Source: an uncultured Eubacteriales bacterium
GTDB taxonomy: Bacteria; Bacillota; Clostridia; Christensenellales; Aristaeellaceae
Direction: 5' to 3'
DNA length: 64,000 bases
Assembly (NCBI GenBank): GCA_902781095.1
Contig: CACZHW010000001.1
Coordinates: 62,001-126,000 of the forward strand
Shown piece after piece: positions 1 through 8,088 of the stretch; positions within the stretch are counted from its first letter, which is position 1; each line of letters begins with the position of its first letter. Made by a program: the position numbers and the translations under genes. Below the pieces are notes generated by a model. It worked only from the letters and a program-made list of their open reading frames with translations, was not told the origin of the DNA and did no database searches.

Positions 1-593
1 CTCTCGTATTCCTCAAGCTGGCGGCGGTATTCAGCCTGCTCCGGCGTTTCTGTTTCCTCCGGCGTCCCGGGCGCAGGCTCCTCCCGCGTCACGGCGGCAT
101 ACCGCTGCGTTTCCTCCTGCGCCGCCGCGTCAAACCGGCGCGTCTCATCCGCCGGCGCCTCCGTATAGCGCATCCCCGGATAGGCGCCCAGCTCCTCATC
201 GCTCACGCCCTCGGCGCGATCCAGGATTTCCTGCTGCTCCGCCTCATCGATGGCGGGCGGGGTAAGCGGAAGCCAGGCCTCGCGCATCTGCTCGGGCGTC
301 AGCTCCGGCTGCGCGGGGGTGACGCTCTTCTGCCGTTCCGTCTTCTCCTCCAGCCCCAGGCGCTTGCGGATGCGCAGTGCCAGCAGGTGATAGGGGCGCC
401 ACCGGATGACCCAGACGAGCCAGTCGATGAAAAGCCCCGCCAGGATCATGGCGGCGCACAGCGGCAGCCACGCCTTGGCGAAGGCCGTCAGCAGCAGGGG
501 GCTGTCCCCCTCCAGCAGACGCCACAGCGACGCAACCAGTCCCCTCGTCCACCCGAGCATCAGTGCGAAGAGGGAATTCATAAATGATCCCAT
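1..593 (-). CDS. Hypothetical membrane-anchored protein, C-terminus cut by window edge
   Basis: The frame runs open from an ATG at 593 to the left edge, so only about 197 N-terminal residues are seen. A GGAGGA site lies 5 bases before this ATG; a second in-frame ATG at 581 is less well placed. The protein starts with a short amphipathic stretch and one clear membrane helix (around residues 38-60, with AAMILAGLFIDWLVWVI). An Arg-rich stop-transfer and a long acidic Glu/Pro-rich tail follow. It lies 60 bp downstream of ybbR in the cdaA-ybbR direction, where many Bacillota carry glmM, so it is probably cotranscribed. No family recognised; topology suggests a cytoplasmic charged tail. Confidence 0.7.
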   Translation of the reverse strand, partial: MGSFMNSLFALMLGWTRGLVASLWRLLEGDSPLLLTAFAKAWLPLCAAMILAGLFIDWLVWVIRWRPYHLLALRIRKRLGLEEKTERQKSVTPAQPELTPEQMREAWLPLTPPAIDEAEQQEILDRAEGVSDEELGAYPGMRYTEAPADETRRFDAAAQEETQRYAAVTREEPAPGTPEETETPEQAEYRRQLEEYE

Positions 594-653
594 CGGATTC
601 CTCCGCGATGTCAAAAACCCGGTCGCAACTGCGGCCGGAAGCAAAACCCGTCC

Positions 654-1976
654 TCAGTCCCGGACGGTCACCGTAACTTCCGTCGTCCCCAGCGCGCAGC
701 TGAAATCGGCGGCGTTGTCGATCCGGACGCGGACAGGCAGGGTGTGGCGCCCTTCCTCCAGCCCCGAGGCGTCCACATACAGCTGTACGTCGTCCCTCTC
801 CAGCCCGGAAATGAAGGTATACCCGCCCGAGAGCAGCGCCGTCGTCCGGCTCTGGGATAGGGTGATTGTCTGATCGTCCTGCGCGCCCTCCGCCGTGATC
901 GGCACGTTGCGGAACGTGCGCTCCAGCGTCTTTTCCTGCAGCACGGCCGTCGCCGCCATCTGCGCCGGCAGCCGGTTGCGGATGCCGGTGGGCGTCTTCA
1001 GGCGCACGAGTCCCTTGACCGTTCCGGTCGCGCCGGTCAAATCCAGCGCTTCTTCCACCTGGATGACCTCCAGGGCGTCCAGCACCTCCTGGTCCGCCGC
1101 GACGGCGAGCTGCTCGTCATTCGTCCAGGCCTCCACAAGCTCGTAGCCCTCCGCCGGCTCCCCGGTCACCAGTGCGTCTTCGTCGATGGGCACCATCTTC
1201 TGCGGCACCAGGGTCACGTCCACCATGACGCCGGAAGTCACCACGGACTGGTTGGTCACGTTCAGCTTCGGCGAGGAGACGATTTCCCCGTTCGCGTCCT
1301 GCAGCTCAAAACCCAGCGTCATGCGGTCGCTCAGCCGCTCTGCGCTCATCTGCGAGCGGTCCAGGCGGACCGCGATGCGCGCGATGCGCGAGACGACGGA
1401 CTGCGGCCCGGAGACCATGAGCGCGGAGGGATCCGTCTCGTACCCGGCCAGATAGAGCCCTTCGGGCAGCTGCCCTTCCGGCAGCACCACGACGGGCACG
1501 CGGCGCGTGATGTAACGCTCGACCTGCACCTTGACGGAGGACGGCGTGCAGGAGACCACCTGCCCGTAGATCTGGGAGGTGAAGATGACCGTCAGCTCGT
1601 TTTCACCCTCCCCCGTCACCTGGGAGAGCTCCAGATGCGGGTTGTACGCGGAGGCGGAGGCGCGCTCGTAATTGGCCTGCGTCACCTCGGTCACGAAGTC
1701 GACGGTGGGAATCAGCTGCGAAAAGTCGCTCGTCACGATGTAGCCGCGCGAGAGCAGCGAGGCCTCTCCGTTCACCCCCACCGGGATGCGCGGGAAGGTC
1801 TTCTGCCGGGTCAGCGTGCCGTCGGAAGCGACGAAATAGCACCACACGGCGACAGCGAAGACGACGGAGAAGACGCGCAAAAACACCTTGTTGCCGAACA
1901 GATCGTCCAGAAAGCGGCGGATGCGCGCATAGGGGCCGCGGGCCTGGTGCCGCTTCGGCCTTTTATCGTCCATCAT
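654..1976 (-). CDS. cdaR: YbbR-domain protein, CdaA regulator (CdaR-type)
   Basis: About 440 residues. A short basic N-terminus is followed by one membrane helix (FLRVFSVVFAVAVWCYFVAS) and then repeated YbbR-type beta domains outside the membrane, each containing a V-x-V-P hydrophobic pattern. In Bacillus and Listeria the YbbR protein binds and modulates the membrane diadenylate cyclase CdaA. The gene starts inside the 3' end of cdaA (14-base overlap), which indicates translational coupling. ATG at 1976 was chosen because AAAGGAGG sits 10 bases upstream; the reading frame stays open further upstream but without a better site. Function is assigned from family and neighbourhood. Confidence 0.88.
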   Translation of the reverse strand: MMDDKRPKRHQARGPYARIRRFLDDLFGNKVFLRVFSVVFAVAVWCYFVASDGTLTRQKTFPRIPVGVNGEASLLSRGYIVTSDFSQLIPTVDFVTEVTQANYERASASAYNPHLELSQVTGEGENELTVIFTSQIYGQVVSCTPSSVKVQVERYITRRVPVVVLPEGQLPEGLYLAGYETDPSALMVSGPQSVVSRIARIAVRLDRSQMSAERLSDRMTLGFELQDANGEIVSSPKLNVTNQSVVTSGVMVDVTLVPQKMVPIDEDALVTGEPAEGYELVEAWTNDEQLAVAADQEVLDALEVIQVEEALDLTGATGTVKGLVRLKTPTGIRNRLPAQMAATAVLQEKTLERTFRNVPITAEGAQDDQTITLSQSRTTALLSGGYTFISGLERDDVQLYVDASGLEEGRHTLPVRVRIDNAADFSCALGTTEVTVTVRD

Positions 1977-2832
1977 GGGCGTTGCGCCTCCTTTGCCCCA
2001 GGTGCAGCAGCGACAGCGCGCCGCCCTCGTTCTCTTTCTCGTCGTAGATGCCGTGCAGCAGCAGGCGCAAAGAGTTCTCGTCCATGTGCCGCGTGAGGTG
2101 TCCGCCCACCGCCAGGGAGATGACGCCCGTCTCCTCGGAGACAATCAGCACCTTCGCGTCGCTGCGCTCGCTCATGCCAAGTCCGGCGCGGTGCCGGGTG
2201 CCCAGGTCACGCCCCACCCCGGTGGCGTCGGACAGGGGCAGCAGGCAGGCGGCGGAGACCACGCGGTCCCCGCGCACGACCACCGCGCCGTCATGCAGCG
2301 GCGTGTTGGGTTCAAAGATGTTTTCAAGCAGGGGCTGTGTCAGGCGCCCGTCCACCTCCGTGCCCGTGGCGATGATGTCGTTGAGCCTCGTCTTCTGCTC
2401 GATGACGATGAGCGCCCCCACGCGCCGGCGCGACATGTTCTGCAGGGCGAGGATCAGCTCGTCGATCACCGTCTCGGTCTCGATATCCTCCCTGCCCCGG
2501 CCGGAAGGATCGAACATGCCGCTGTTGCCCAGTTCCTCCAGGATGCGGCGGAATTCCGACTGGAAGAGGACGATGAGCAGCACGGGCCCGGCGTTGATCA
2601 GCCAGGACAGCAGTGCATGGATGCTGCGCATGCCCAGAACGCCGCTCAGCCACGTCGCGACCAGCAGAATCGCGATCCCCTTGAAGGTCTGCGATATGCG
2701 CGTCTGCCGCACGTGGATGAGCAGCTCGTAGACGATGATGGCCATGAGAATGATGTCGACGAGGTCGATGATTCTCGGCCGGTTGACGACATTCCACAGG
2801 ATTGCCGAAATCTGTCCCCTGAAAGCGTTCAC
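1963..2832 (-). CDS. cdaA: Membrane diadenylate cyclase CdaA
   Basis: 289 residues with the expected CdaA layout: three N-terminal membrane helices (about residues 22-90), then a DAC domain. The catalytic DGA motif is at residues 181-183 and the RHR motif at 213-215 (context GTRHRAGLG). The enzyme condenses two ATP into cyclic di-AMP, the second messenger for potassium and osmotic balance and wall homeostasis. The start is GTG at 2832 with only a weak G-rich ribosome site. A hairpin and a TATAAT box lie just upstream, so it may have its own promoter. The C-terminal tail overlaps ybbR. Confidence 0.95.
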   Translation of the reverse strand: MNAFRGQISAILWNVVNRPRIIDLVDIILMAIIVYELLIHVRQTRISQTFKGIAILLVATWLSGVLGMRSIHALLSWLINAGPVLLIVLFQSEFRRILEELGNSGMFDPSGRGREDIETETVIDELILALQNMSRRRVGALIVIEQKTRLNDIIATGTEVDGRLTQPLLENIFEPNTPLHDGAVVVRGDRVVSAACLLPLSDATGVGRDLGTRHRAGLGMSERSDAKVLIVSEETGVISLAVGGHLTRHMDENSLRLLLHGIYDEKENEGGALSLLHLGQRRRNAHDGR

Positions 2833-2864
2833 GCTCTTGCCCCCGTTTTTCCTTCTTTGCCGTT

Positions 2865-2901
2865 ATTATACACCATCGCACCCCTGAAGGAACAGGGGTG
2901 C
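2865..2901 (-). promoter_or_regulatory. Hairpin and possible -10 box upstream of cdaA
   Basis: GCACCCCTG (2878-2886) and CAGGGGTGC (2893-2901) form a perfect 9-bp stem with a 6-base loop between the upstream hydrolase gene and cdaA. It has no U-tract on the minus strand, so it is at best a weak terminator. A TATAAT box (2865-2870, minus) follows directly, about 33 bases before the GTG, but no good -35 is seen; the hairpin occupies that place. Confidence 0.4.
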
Positions 2902-2928
2902 GGCGCGGTTTTCACAAAACTTCGGGCC

Positions 2929-3729
2929 TCATACGTCCATGGCCAGCAGCTCCTGGGCGCCGTCCGGCCCGGCCAGGCCCAGCCAGATATCCTCCCCCGG
3001 AATGCAGCCGGCGCTCTCCAGCGCGCGGCTCACCGCCGAAAGCGCCAGCTCCGGCAGGTTGTTCTCCTGCGAGAGGTGCGCCAGGTAGGCGCCCTGCGTC
3101 CCCGTCAGCGCAAGGTGCGAAAGCGCCCTGCCGCAGTCCTCGTTGCACAGATGCCCTTTTCTGGAGAGAATCCGGTGCTTGAGATACGCCGGGTAGGGGC
3201 CGCCGCGCACCATCTCCACGTCGTGGTTGGCCTCCAGCACCAGCCCCTGGCAGCCGGAGAGCTCCGAGAGCCACCCGTCCGCGATGTGTCCCAGGTCTGT
3301 CGCCACCCCCAGCCGGCCCTGTCCGCAGGTAAAGGTGTAGCCGACGGGGTCGGCGGCGTCATGCGGGATGGCGAACGGCCGCACGCAGACCGGCCCGATA
3401 AAGAAATCCTCCCCCGTCGTAAAGACCCGCCGCTTTTCCTCCGGGATGTCGCCGTATTTGGCGAGGATGCCCTGCCATGTCCCGCCGTTTGCGTAGATAG
3501 CGGCGCCGCACCGCCTGGACAGCACGCTGAGCCCCCGGATGTGGTCCGCGTGCTCGTGGGTGATGAGCACGGCGTCCAGGCCGGCCGCATCTACGCCGAT
3601 GCCCGAGAGCTTCTTTTTGATCTTCGCCGCGGAGACGCCCGCATCCACGAGGATGCGCATGCCGCCCAGGCTGACATACACGGCGTTGCCGGTCGAACCG
3701 GAAGCCAACGGGTACAGGATCATCCGCAT
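2929..3729 (-). CDS. MBL-fold hydrolase, YycJ/WalJ family
   Basis: 266 residues, the usual length of YycJ/WalJ-type metallo-beta-lactamase hydrolases. The zinc motif HxHxDH is at residues 58-63 (THEHADH), preceded by the N-terminal SGSTGN turn typical of this family; later His and Asp ligands are present (AIPHD, ATDLGH, EANHD). Homologues are 5'-3' exonuclease-like enzymes linked in Firmicutes to the WalKR wall-control locus; here walKR is not adjacent. ATG at 3729 has an AGAGGG site about 11 bases upstream. The gene is divergent from the small gene at 3796 and lies upstream of cdaA. Confidence 0.88.
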   Translation of the reverse strand: MRMILYPLASGSTGNAVYVSLGGMRILVDAGVSAAKIKKKLSGIGVDAAGLDAVLITHEHADHIRGLSVLSRRCGAAIYANGGTWQGILAKYGDIPEEKRRVFTTGEDFFIGPVCVRPFAIPHDAADPVGYTFTCGQGRLGVATDLGHIADGWLSELSGCQGLVLEANHDVEMVRGGPYPAYLKHRILSRKGHLCNEDCGRALSHLALTGTQGAYLAHLSQENNLPELALSAVSRALESAGCIPGEDIWLGLAGPDGAQELLAMDV

Positions 3730-3731
3730 GC

Positions 3732-3760
3732 TTTACAAAACCCTCTCTATCCGCTACAAT
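3732..3760 (+). promoter_or_regulatory. SigA-type promoter for the 3796 gene and gluQ
   Basis: TTTACA (3732-3737), 17-base spacer, TACAAT (3755-3760). It lies 36 bases before the ATG at 3796, which has its own AAAGGAG site. The same TTTACA-17-TACAAT pair is seen in front of pepT. Confidence 0.7.
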
Positions 3761-3795
3761 ACGCACGTCAATTCCTTCGGCAAAGGAGTACCGTC

Positions 3796-4101
3796 ATGGA
3801 AAGCTACCGCCTGTGGGGCCGCATCATCCGCCACCACCGCATCGCGAAATCCGAAACCGTCCCCATCGAAGGCGGCGACCTCGAAGGCGCCCTGCTGGAA
3901 ATCTGCCGCCGCTTCGACGTCCAGCGCCCGCTCCAGCTGCCCAAGCACGAGCGCGACCTCGAAGCCTTCGGCCGCACCTTCTACAGCCGCGAGCATTTCA
4001 CGGAGCCCATCGACTTCCAGAAGCTGGAGATCGAAATCCTGCTCCCCGAAGGGGAAAAGCGGCCGTCCGCCGCTTCGCGCAACCCCCTGAGCGACGCATG
4101 A
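3796..4101 (+). CDS. Small conserved-looking protein of unknown function
   Basis: 101 residues, soluble, rich in charged residues, without a signal or membrane segment. It begins MESYRLWGRIIRHHRI and has no recognised catalytic motif. ATG at 3796 has AAAGGAG 7 bases upstream and a consensus promoter before that. Its TGA overlaps the ATG of gluQ (ATGA), so the two are translationally coupled. I do not recognise the family; a role near tRNA modification is only suggested by the coupling. Confidence 0.72.
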   Translation: MESYRLWGRIIRHHRIAKSETVPIEGGDLEGALLEICRRFDVQRPLQLPKHERDLEAFGRTFYSREHFTEPIDFQKLEIEILLPEGEKRPSAASRNPLSDA

Positions 4102-5015
4102 TCACCGGCCGTTTCGCGCCTTCGCCCAGCGGGTATCTGCACCCGGGCAACCTGCTGTGCGCGCTGCTCGCCTGGCTCTCCTGCCGCAGCCGGGGCGGCC
4201 GTTTCATCGTGCGCATCGAGGACCTGGACGCCGGCCGGTGCCCGAAGAAGTATGCGCTGCAGGCTCTGGCGGATCTGGACTGGCTCGGCCTCTCTTCAGA
4301 CGAGGACCCTCTGTGGCAGAGTCAGCGCGCCGACGTCTACGGCGCCGCGCTGGAGCAGCTCTCGCGCTCGGGGCATGTGTACCCGTGCTTCTGTTCGCGC
4401 GCCGAGCTGCACGCCTCCTTCGCCCCGAACCTCGGCGACGAAGTCCCCGTCTACAGCGGTAAATGCCGCGGCCTTACGCCGGAGGAAATCGCGGCGAAAT
4501 CCGCCCTGCGCCGCCCCGCGCTCCGCCTGGCGGTCCCCGACGAGGCCGTCGCCTTCACGGATGCGCTGCAGGGCCCGTACGAGCGGAACCTCGCCCGGCA
4601 GTGCGGGGATTTCATCCTCCGCCGCTCGGACGGCATCTACGCCTACCAGCTCGCCGTCGTCTGCGACGACGCGGCCAGCGGCGTCACGGAGGTCGTCCGC
4701 GGGCGGGACATCCTCCCCTCCACACCGCAGCAGATCTATCTGTGCAGGCTGCTCGGCTTTCCGGTGCCCGCCTACGCGCACATCCCGCTGCTCACCGACA
4801 GCAGCGGCCGCCGCCTTTCCAAGCGGGACGGCGACATCTCGCTGTCCGCCCTCAGCCGCCGCTTCTCCAGGGAGGAAATCGTGGGCATGCTCGCCTGCGC
4901 CGCCGGGCTCCTGCGGGAGCCGCGGCCCGTGACTCCGGAGCAGCTGCTCCCCGCCTTCTCCTGGGAGAAGGTCCCGAAGGACGAAGCGCGCCTGCCGGCC
5001 GGTTTTATCGCATAA
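4098..5015 (+). CDS. gluQ: Glutamyl-Q tRNA(Asp) synthetase GluQRS
   Basis: 305 residues, matching the short GluRS-like catalytic core without an anticodon-binding domain. The HIGH-type motif lies in FAPSPSGYLHPGN (residues 6-18) and the KMSKS-type motif is RLSKRDGD near residue 240. The GluQRS zinc ligands are visible: C97-x-C99, Y119 and C123. The enzyme activates glutamate and attaches it to queuosine of tRNA(Asp). It starts within the stop of the preceding small gene and its TAA abuts the dnaX stop with no intervening base. Confidence 0.93.
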   Translation: MITGRFAPSPSGYLHPGNLLCALLAWLSCRSRGGRFIVRIEDLDAGRCPKKYALQALADLDWLGLSSDEDPLWQSQRADVYGAALEQLSRSGHVYPCFCSRAELHASFAPNLGDEVPVYSGKCRGLTPEEIAAKSALRRPALRLAVPDEAVAFTDALQGPYERNLARQCGDFILRRSDGIYAYQLAVVCDDAASGVTEVVRGRDILPSTPQQIYLCRLLGFPVPAYAHIPLLTDSSGRRLSKRDGDISLSALSRRFSREEIVGMLACAAGLLREPRPVTPEQLLPAFSWEKVPKDEARLPAGFIA

Positions 5016-6677
5016 TCAGTCGATGACGCGCACGTTCTCCCTGCCGAACATCTCGATCACACGGTCCAGGTTTTCCTGGGCCTTTTTCTTTGCCGCTTCC
5101 TCCGCAGCCTTGTCCGGCACCGCGTCCGCCGTCACCGCGCGGAACCGGCAGGGGGTCCCCGCCGCCGCCGTCAGCGCCGCGGCGATCTCCGCGCTCCGCG
5201 CCTCGTCGTTCAGCATATTGACGTGGATGGCGCCGGCCCCCTTCTCGAAGGCGATCGTGTACAGACCGTCCTCCACGGAGTGGAAGCGGCCGTTCATCGC
5301 CAGCCCGTAGATCATGGGGTTCTTGCGCAGCGCCTGCAGTGCGGATTTCCACACCGCCTCGCCTGAAAGACCCGTGCCCACCGGCGATGCGGCCGGTGCC
5401 GCAGCCGGAGCAGCGGCGCGCCCGGGTACGGGTGTGCCGGCCGCCTTTTGCACCGCCGCACGTACCTTTTCCTGCCGGGGCGCCCCTTCCGCCGGCGCAG
5501 CCGGGACAAGGGCACCGGAGGCAATCTTCTTCTCCACCTCGCCGATGCGCTCCGAAAGCTGGGAGAGCTGCAGCTCCGCTTCCGGCAGGCAGGCGCGCAG
5601 CGCGGCCGTCTCCAGCGCGAAGCGCGGCTGCTGCGCCCAACGGGCGTCCGCCTCCGCGCGCAGGAAGAGGTCCGAGAGGTTCATCAGCCGCTCCTGCGAG
5701 ACGGTGGAAGCCTGCTCGCGGTACTCCGCGGCGTCCTCCGCCGTCACCTCCAGCACGTCCGCCGTGTCCTCCCCGCACACCGCGGCGAGCAGCAGCGCGC
5801 GCACGTGGCGGCAGATGTCGCGCAGGAAGACCTGCACCTCCAGCCCCGCGCGCATCGCCTCGTCGATTTCCCCGATCACCGCCGCCGTGTCGCCCGCGAT
5901 GACCGACTGCATAAACCGGAACAGGAAGGCACTGTCCGCCGCGCCCAGCACCTCGCGCACCAGGTCGTCCGTCAGGCCGCCCTGCGCCTCCTGCGCGTAG
6001 CCCAGGCACATGTCGGCGATCGACCAGGCGTCGCGCATGCCGCCCTCCGCGGCACGGGCGATCCGGGAGAGCGCCTGCGGCTCGGCCGCGATGCCGTTCT
6101 CTTCCATCGCCTCCGCCAGGCGCGCGCTGATCTGCGCCGCCGGGATCCGGCTGAAGTTGAACCGCTGGCACCGGGACAGGATGGTCGCGGGGAGCTTCTG
6201 CGGCTCTGTCGTGGCCAGGATGAACTTCGCGTGCGCGGGCGGCTCTTCCAGGGTCTTGAGCAGCGCGTTGAAGGCGCCGGTGCTCAGCATGTGCACCTCG
6301 TCGATGATGTAGACGCGGAAGCGGCCGATCTGCGGCGGATACTTGATGTTCTCCCGGAGCTCGCGGATCTCGTCCACGCCGTTGTTGCTGGCCGCGTCGA
6401 TCTCCAGGATGTCGAGGTTGGACTCCTGCAAGAGCGCGCGGCAGGTCGCGCATTCGCCGCACGCCTCACCGTTTGCCGGATGCTCGCAGTTGATGGCCCG
6501 CGCAAAGACCTTCGCCGCGCTGGTCTTGCCCGTTCCCCGCGTGCCGCAGAAAAGATACGCATGCGCGATGCGGCCGCTCATCACCTGCGCGCGGAGCGTG
6601 CGGATGACGGCCTCCTGTCCCACGAAATCCGAAAAGCGCTGCGGTCGGTAGCGCCGGTACAATGCCTGATATGTCAT
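5016..6677 (-). CDS. dnaX: DNA polymerase III subunit gamma/tau
   Basis: 553 residues. The N-terminal AAA+ clamp-loader module is complete: Walker A GTRGTGKTS (45-53), zinc ligands C64/C73/C76/C79, Walker B DEVH (126-129), and the sensor/SRC region in TILSRCQRF. The C-terminal third holds an Ala/Pro-rich linker and a tau-type domain. It loads the beta clamp and ties the replicase together. recR and the ybaB-type gene usually found downstream in Bacillota are absent; dnaX converges on gluQ with abutting stops. Its promoter shares a -35 box with divergent pepT. Confidence 0.96.
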   Translation of the reverse strand: MTYQALYRRYRPQRFSDFVGQEAVIRTLRAQVMSGRIAHAYLFCGTRGTGKTSAAKVFARAINCEHPANGEACGECATCRALLQESNLDILEIDAASNNGVDEIRELRENIKYPPQIGRFRVYIIDEVHMLSTGAFNALLKTLEEPPAHAKFILATTEPQKLPATILSRCQRFNFSRIPAAQISARLAEAMEENGIAAEPQALSRIARAAEGGMRDAWSIADMCLGYAQEAQGGLTDDLVREVLGAADSAFLFRFMQSVIAGDTAAVIGEIDEAMRAGLEVQVFLRDICRHVRALLLAAVCGEDTADVLEVTAEDAAEYREQASTVSQERLMNLSDLFLRAEADARWAQQPRFALETAALRACLPEAELQLSQLSERIGEVEKKIASGALVPAAPAEGAPRQEKVRAAVQKAAGTPVPGRAAAPAAAPAASPVGTGLSGEAVWKSALQALRKNPMIYGLAMNGRFHSVEDGLYTIAFEKGAGAIHVNMLNDEARSAEIAAALTAAAGTPCRFRAVTADAVPDKAAEEAAKKKAQENLDRVIEMFGRENVRVID

Positions 6678-6711
6678 GCTCTTCTCTCCTGTTCCTGGTG
6701 CGCTTCTTTAC

Positions 6712-6740
6712 AGAATACCACAAACGGCAGGACTTTACAA
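6712..6740 (-). promoter_or_regulatory. dnaX promoter
   Basis: On the minus strand TTGTAA (6735-6740), 17-base spacer, TATTCT (6712-6717), 35 bases before the dnaX ATG at 6677. The -35 hexamer lies on the same bases as the pepT -35 on the other strand. Confidence 0.6.
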
Positions 6741-6762
6741 CTTCCGCCCCGCGCTGTACAAT
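6734..6762 (+). promoter_or_regulatory. pepT promoter
   Basis: TTTACA (6734-6739), 17-base spacer, TACAAT (6757-6762). It is followed by AAAGGAG and the pepT ATG at 6795. Back-to-back with the dnaX promoter. Confidence 0.7.
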
Positions 6763-6794
6763 GGGCCAAATGCGAATGCAAAGGAGTGAACTGT

Positions 6795-8009
6795 ATGCGC
6801 GCATACGAACGCCTTCTCGATTACGTCACCTACCACACGACCTCGGACGGGGCCTCTTCCGCGGTCCCCAGCACGCCCCGGCAGTTCCGCCTGGCCAATC
6901 ACCTGGCCGAGGAGATGACCCGTCTGGGCCTTGCGGAGGTCGGCGTGGACGAGTGCTGCTGCGTCTACGGCTTCCTGCCGGCCACACCCGGGATGGAGGG
7001 CGTGCCCGCGCTCGGCTTCATCGCCCACATGGACACCGCGCCGGACGCCTCCGGCGAAAACGTGCAGCCCCAGATCACAGAACACTACGACGGCGGCAAC
7101 GTCGTCCTCGCCGCCACGGGCGACATCCTGAGCCCCGAAGCCTTCCCGACGCTTGCCGCCCTCAAGGGCATGACGCTGATTACGACGGACGGATCCACCC
7201 TGCTGGGCGCGGACGACAAGGCGGGCATCGCCGAGATTCTCACCGCCTGCGAGGCCGTCATCGCCTCCGGCGCGCCCCACGGCAAAATCTCAATTGCCTT
7301 CACGCCGGATGAGGAGATCGGCCGCGGCGTCGATCACTTCGACCTTCAGCGCTTCGGCGCCGAGGCCGCCTACACCGTGGACGGCGGGCGCGAGGGCGAA
7401 ATCTCCTATGAAACCTTCAACGCCGCCTCCGCCGACGTCCGCTTTACCGGCCTCAGCGTCCATCCGGGCTCCGCAAAGGATACGATGATCAACGCCGCCC
7501 TGGTCGCCATGGAGTTCAACGCGCTGCTGCCCGCGGCGCAGATCCCCCGCTGCACGGAAGGCTATGAGGGCTTCTTCCACCTGACGGCGATGAGCGGCTC
7601 CTGCGAGGCGGCCGAGCTGCGCTACATCATCCGCGACCACGACCGCGCCACGTTCGAGGCGCGCAAGCGCACCCTGCAGCACGCCGCGAAGGTGCTCAAT
7701 GAAAAATACGGCCGCGAGGTCGTAAGCCTCACGGTTACGGACAGCTATTACAACATGGCCGAGAAGATGGAAGGCCACATGGACCTCGTGGACAACGCCG
7801 TCGAGGCCGCGCGCCAGGCGGGCATGGAGCCCTTCATCGAGGCTGTCCGCGGCGGAACGGACGGCTGCCGCCTCTCCTTCATGGGCCTGCCGACGCCCAA
7901 CCTCTGCACGGGCGGCTTCGCCTACCACGGCCGCTTCGAGCACATCGCCGCGGAAAGCATGGACCGCTGCGCGAAGATGGTGGAGCTGCTGATGACCACT
8001 GTCCGCTGA
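6795..8009 (+). CDS. pepT: Peptidase T (tripeptide aminopeptidase)
   Basis: 404 residues, the normal length for PepT of the M20B metallopeptidases. Zinc-site motifs are in place: H78-x-D80 (AHMDTAPD), the bridging Asp in GADDKAG (around 140), the general-base Glu pair in TPDEEIGRG (174-175), then TVDGG. It removes the N-terminal residue from tripeptides in the cytoplasm. The start has AAAGGAGTGAA just upstream and a consensus promoter. It stands alone and ends at a strong bidirectional terminator. Confidence 0.95.
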   Translation: MRAYERLLDYVTYHTTSDGASSAVPSTPRQFRLANHLAEEMTRLGLAEVGVDECCCVYGFLPATPGMEGVPALGFIAHMDTAPDASGENVQPQITEHYDGGNVVLAATGDILSPEAFPTLAALKGMTLITTDGSTLLGADDKAGIAEILTACEAVIASGAPHGKISIAFTPDEEIGRGVDHFDLQRFGAEAAYTVDGGREGEISYETFNAASADVRFTGLSVHPGSAKDTMINAALVAMEFNALLPAAQIPRCTEGYEGFFHLTAMSGSCEAAELRYIIRDHDRATFEARKRTLQHAAKVLNEKYGREVVSLTVTDSYYNMAEKMEGHMDLVDNAVEAARQAGMEPFIEAVRGGTDGCRLSFMGLPTPNLCTGGFAYHGRFEHIAAESMDRCAKMVELLMTTVR

Positions 8010-8025
8010 CAAGCCCAAAACCACG

Positions 8026-8056
8026 CCATCCTCCCCGCCGGGGAGGATGGTTTTTT
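8026..8056. terminator. Rho-independent terminator after pepT
   Basis: CCATCCTCCCC (8026-8036) pairs with GGGGAGGATGG (8040-8050) in a perfect 11-bp stem, followed by TTTTTT. AAAA precedes the stem, so it may also end the sigma/anti-sigma transcript coming from the other side. Confidence 0.9.
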
Positions 8057-8088
8057 ATGCATTTGAGGCCCCGGGCCCGGAGCGCGCC

